Positions 5,545-6,001 of a DNA stretch of 6,001 nt are shown here, in pieces; the first letter of the stretch is position 1, and every line of letters begins with the position of its first letter. The DNA lies in assembly GCA_003601535.1 (NCBI GenBank), contig PIXW01000207.1, positions 1-6,001 of the forward strand, in the 5' to 3' direction. The notes under the pieces were generated by a model, which made no database searches, had not been told where the DNA came from, and saw nothing but the letters and a program-made list of their open reading frames with translations. The stretch comes from ANME-2 cluster archaeon. Its GTDB lineage: Archaea; Halobacteriota; Methanosarcinia; Methanosarcinales; Methanogasteraceae. The translations under genes and the position numbers were made by a program.

Positions 5545-5752
5545 CCTATCTATCTGTAACAATATGCTTACTGTTGCCGATTTGTTGACGATGTATTATA
5601 GTCTTTCCGAGGCTGTCACGTAATCTTGGTGTTGTGCGAACGCTTTGAACGAATGATACAAATGCGCAGCACAAAGATTTATTGCAGTGTAATAGATGAT
5701 ACAACTTCATAGTGTTAAAATAAAAAATGATAAGTGTATGATCATGCAAACC
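5545..5752. other. Intergenic stretch between the prenyltransferase and the ATPase
   Basis: About 200 bases with no gene I can support. The AT-rich portion at about 5673-5728 contains TATA-like sequences (ATTTATT near 5678-5684, TTAAAATAA near 5715-5723), either of which could serve the ATPase gene. A weak tandem repeat (TGTTGCCGATT/TGTTGACGATG, 5572-5593) is noted. No clear terminator for the prenyltransferase is seen. Confidence 0.5.
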
Positions 5753-6001
5753 ATGGAACGAATGAGGGTAAATAAAAAAATCGAACTGAATATCGAAATG
5801 AAAGATTTCGGTCCGATAATCGAAGGTAAGATCTCACTCAAACCGCTTACATTGTTTGTTGGACCCAACAATTCAGGAAAGTCCTATGCTGCGATGCTGA
5901 TTCATTCGATATATGAAACTTATGCTCCAACGATTTCGATTAGAGATGCGCCGCAACATTATCCACGCAATCTTTTTCTTTTTCGAGATATTGGGTTACA
6001 C
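5753..6001 (+). CDS. AAA-type ATPase (RecF/OLD/SMC-like), N-terminal part
   Basis: The first 83 codons of a gene cut by the right edge. The pattern is that of RecF/OLD/SMC-like ATPases: a short beta-strand start (IELNIEMKDFGPI), then the strand ISLKPLTLFVG leading into a Walker A motif GPNNSGKS at about residues 39-46, followed by a helix (YAAMLIHSIYE). Such proteins include OLD-family nucleases, RecF-like repair factors and ATPases of defence or toxin-antitoxin pairs; the rest of the protein, including Walker B and any fused nuclease, is outside the window, so the role cannot be fixed. The start is uncertain: in-frame ATGs occur at 5696, 5738, 5744, 5753 and 5762 with no strong ribosome site, and a TAG lies at 5693-5695. 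The ATG at 5753 is a compromise that fits a TATA-like box near 5715-5723. The gene is not tightly coupled to the upstream prenyltransferase (about 200 bases apart). Confidence 0.8.
   Translation, partial: MERMRVNKKIELNIEMKDFGPIIEGKISLKPLTLFVGPNNSGKSYAAMLIHSIYETYAPTISIRDAPQHYPRNLFLFRDIGLH

Noticed and set aside
5572..5593. Two 11-base near-tandem copies (TGTTGCCGATT/TGTTGACGATG)
   Set aside because: Only two copies with two mismatches; this level is expected by chance and shows no array or CRISPR-like spacing.
5546..5749. A 67-residue minus-strand open frame in the gap after ubiA
   Set aside because: No ribosome site, no family resemblance, and it overlaps the likely promoter of the ATPase gene.

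Overview
The window looks like chromosomal DNA of a euryarchaeote, most likely related to Methanosarcinales or ANME-type archaea. The domain-level evidence is strong: an archaeal EF-1A followed by ribosomal protein S10, an A/V-type ATP synthase subunit C, a tRNA-Glu without encoded CCA, BRE/TATA-like promoters and GGAGG/GGTG-type Shine-Dalgarno sites. The lineage within Euryarchaeota is inference only.

Layout. The left part (about 1-3472) reads on the minus strand. In transcription order it holds tRNA-Glu(CTC), tuf (EF-1A), rpsJ (S10), a roughly 350-base non-coding stretch with several repeats, a beta-class DNA methyltransferase, the wreck of a restriction endonuclease gene, and the start of a HemK2/PrmC-type release-factor methyltransferase that runs off the left edge. 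The right part (about 3509-6001) reads on the plus strand: A-type ATP synthase subunit C, a tightly coupled UbiA-family prenyltransferase, about 200 bases with no convincing gene, and the first 83 or so codons of a RecF/OLD-like AAA ATPase that runs off the right edge. The two halves diverge from a compact promoter region at about 3509-3542.

The most interesting item is the restriction-modification remnant at 220-1373. The methyltransferase is complete. The 220-523 region, seen in any single frame, looks like two meaningless short ORFs. Read across one in-frame TGA (expected Trp) and one extra base, it gives a coherent N-terminal endonuclease-like sequence ending in a possible D-x8-DFK catalytic motif, cut off where the HemK2 gene begins. 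The cassette is AT-rich compared with the translation genes beside it and sits beyond the tuf-rpsJ pair, so recent acquisition followed by loss of the nuclease is the simplest reading.

Other points of note are the separation of the ATP synthase subunit C gene from other ATP synthase genes, its junction with a lipid/quinone-type prenyltransferase, a tuf promoter placed directly behind a tRNA gene, a BRE-containing inverted repeat shared by divergent promoters, and a G-rich, repeat-bounded segment upstream of the methyltransferase. I did not see a clear new multi-gene system; the ATPase at the right edge could belong to one, but its partners lie outside the window.
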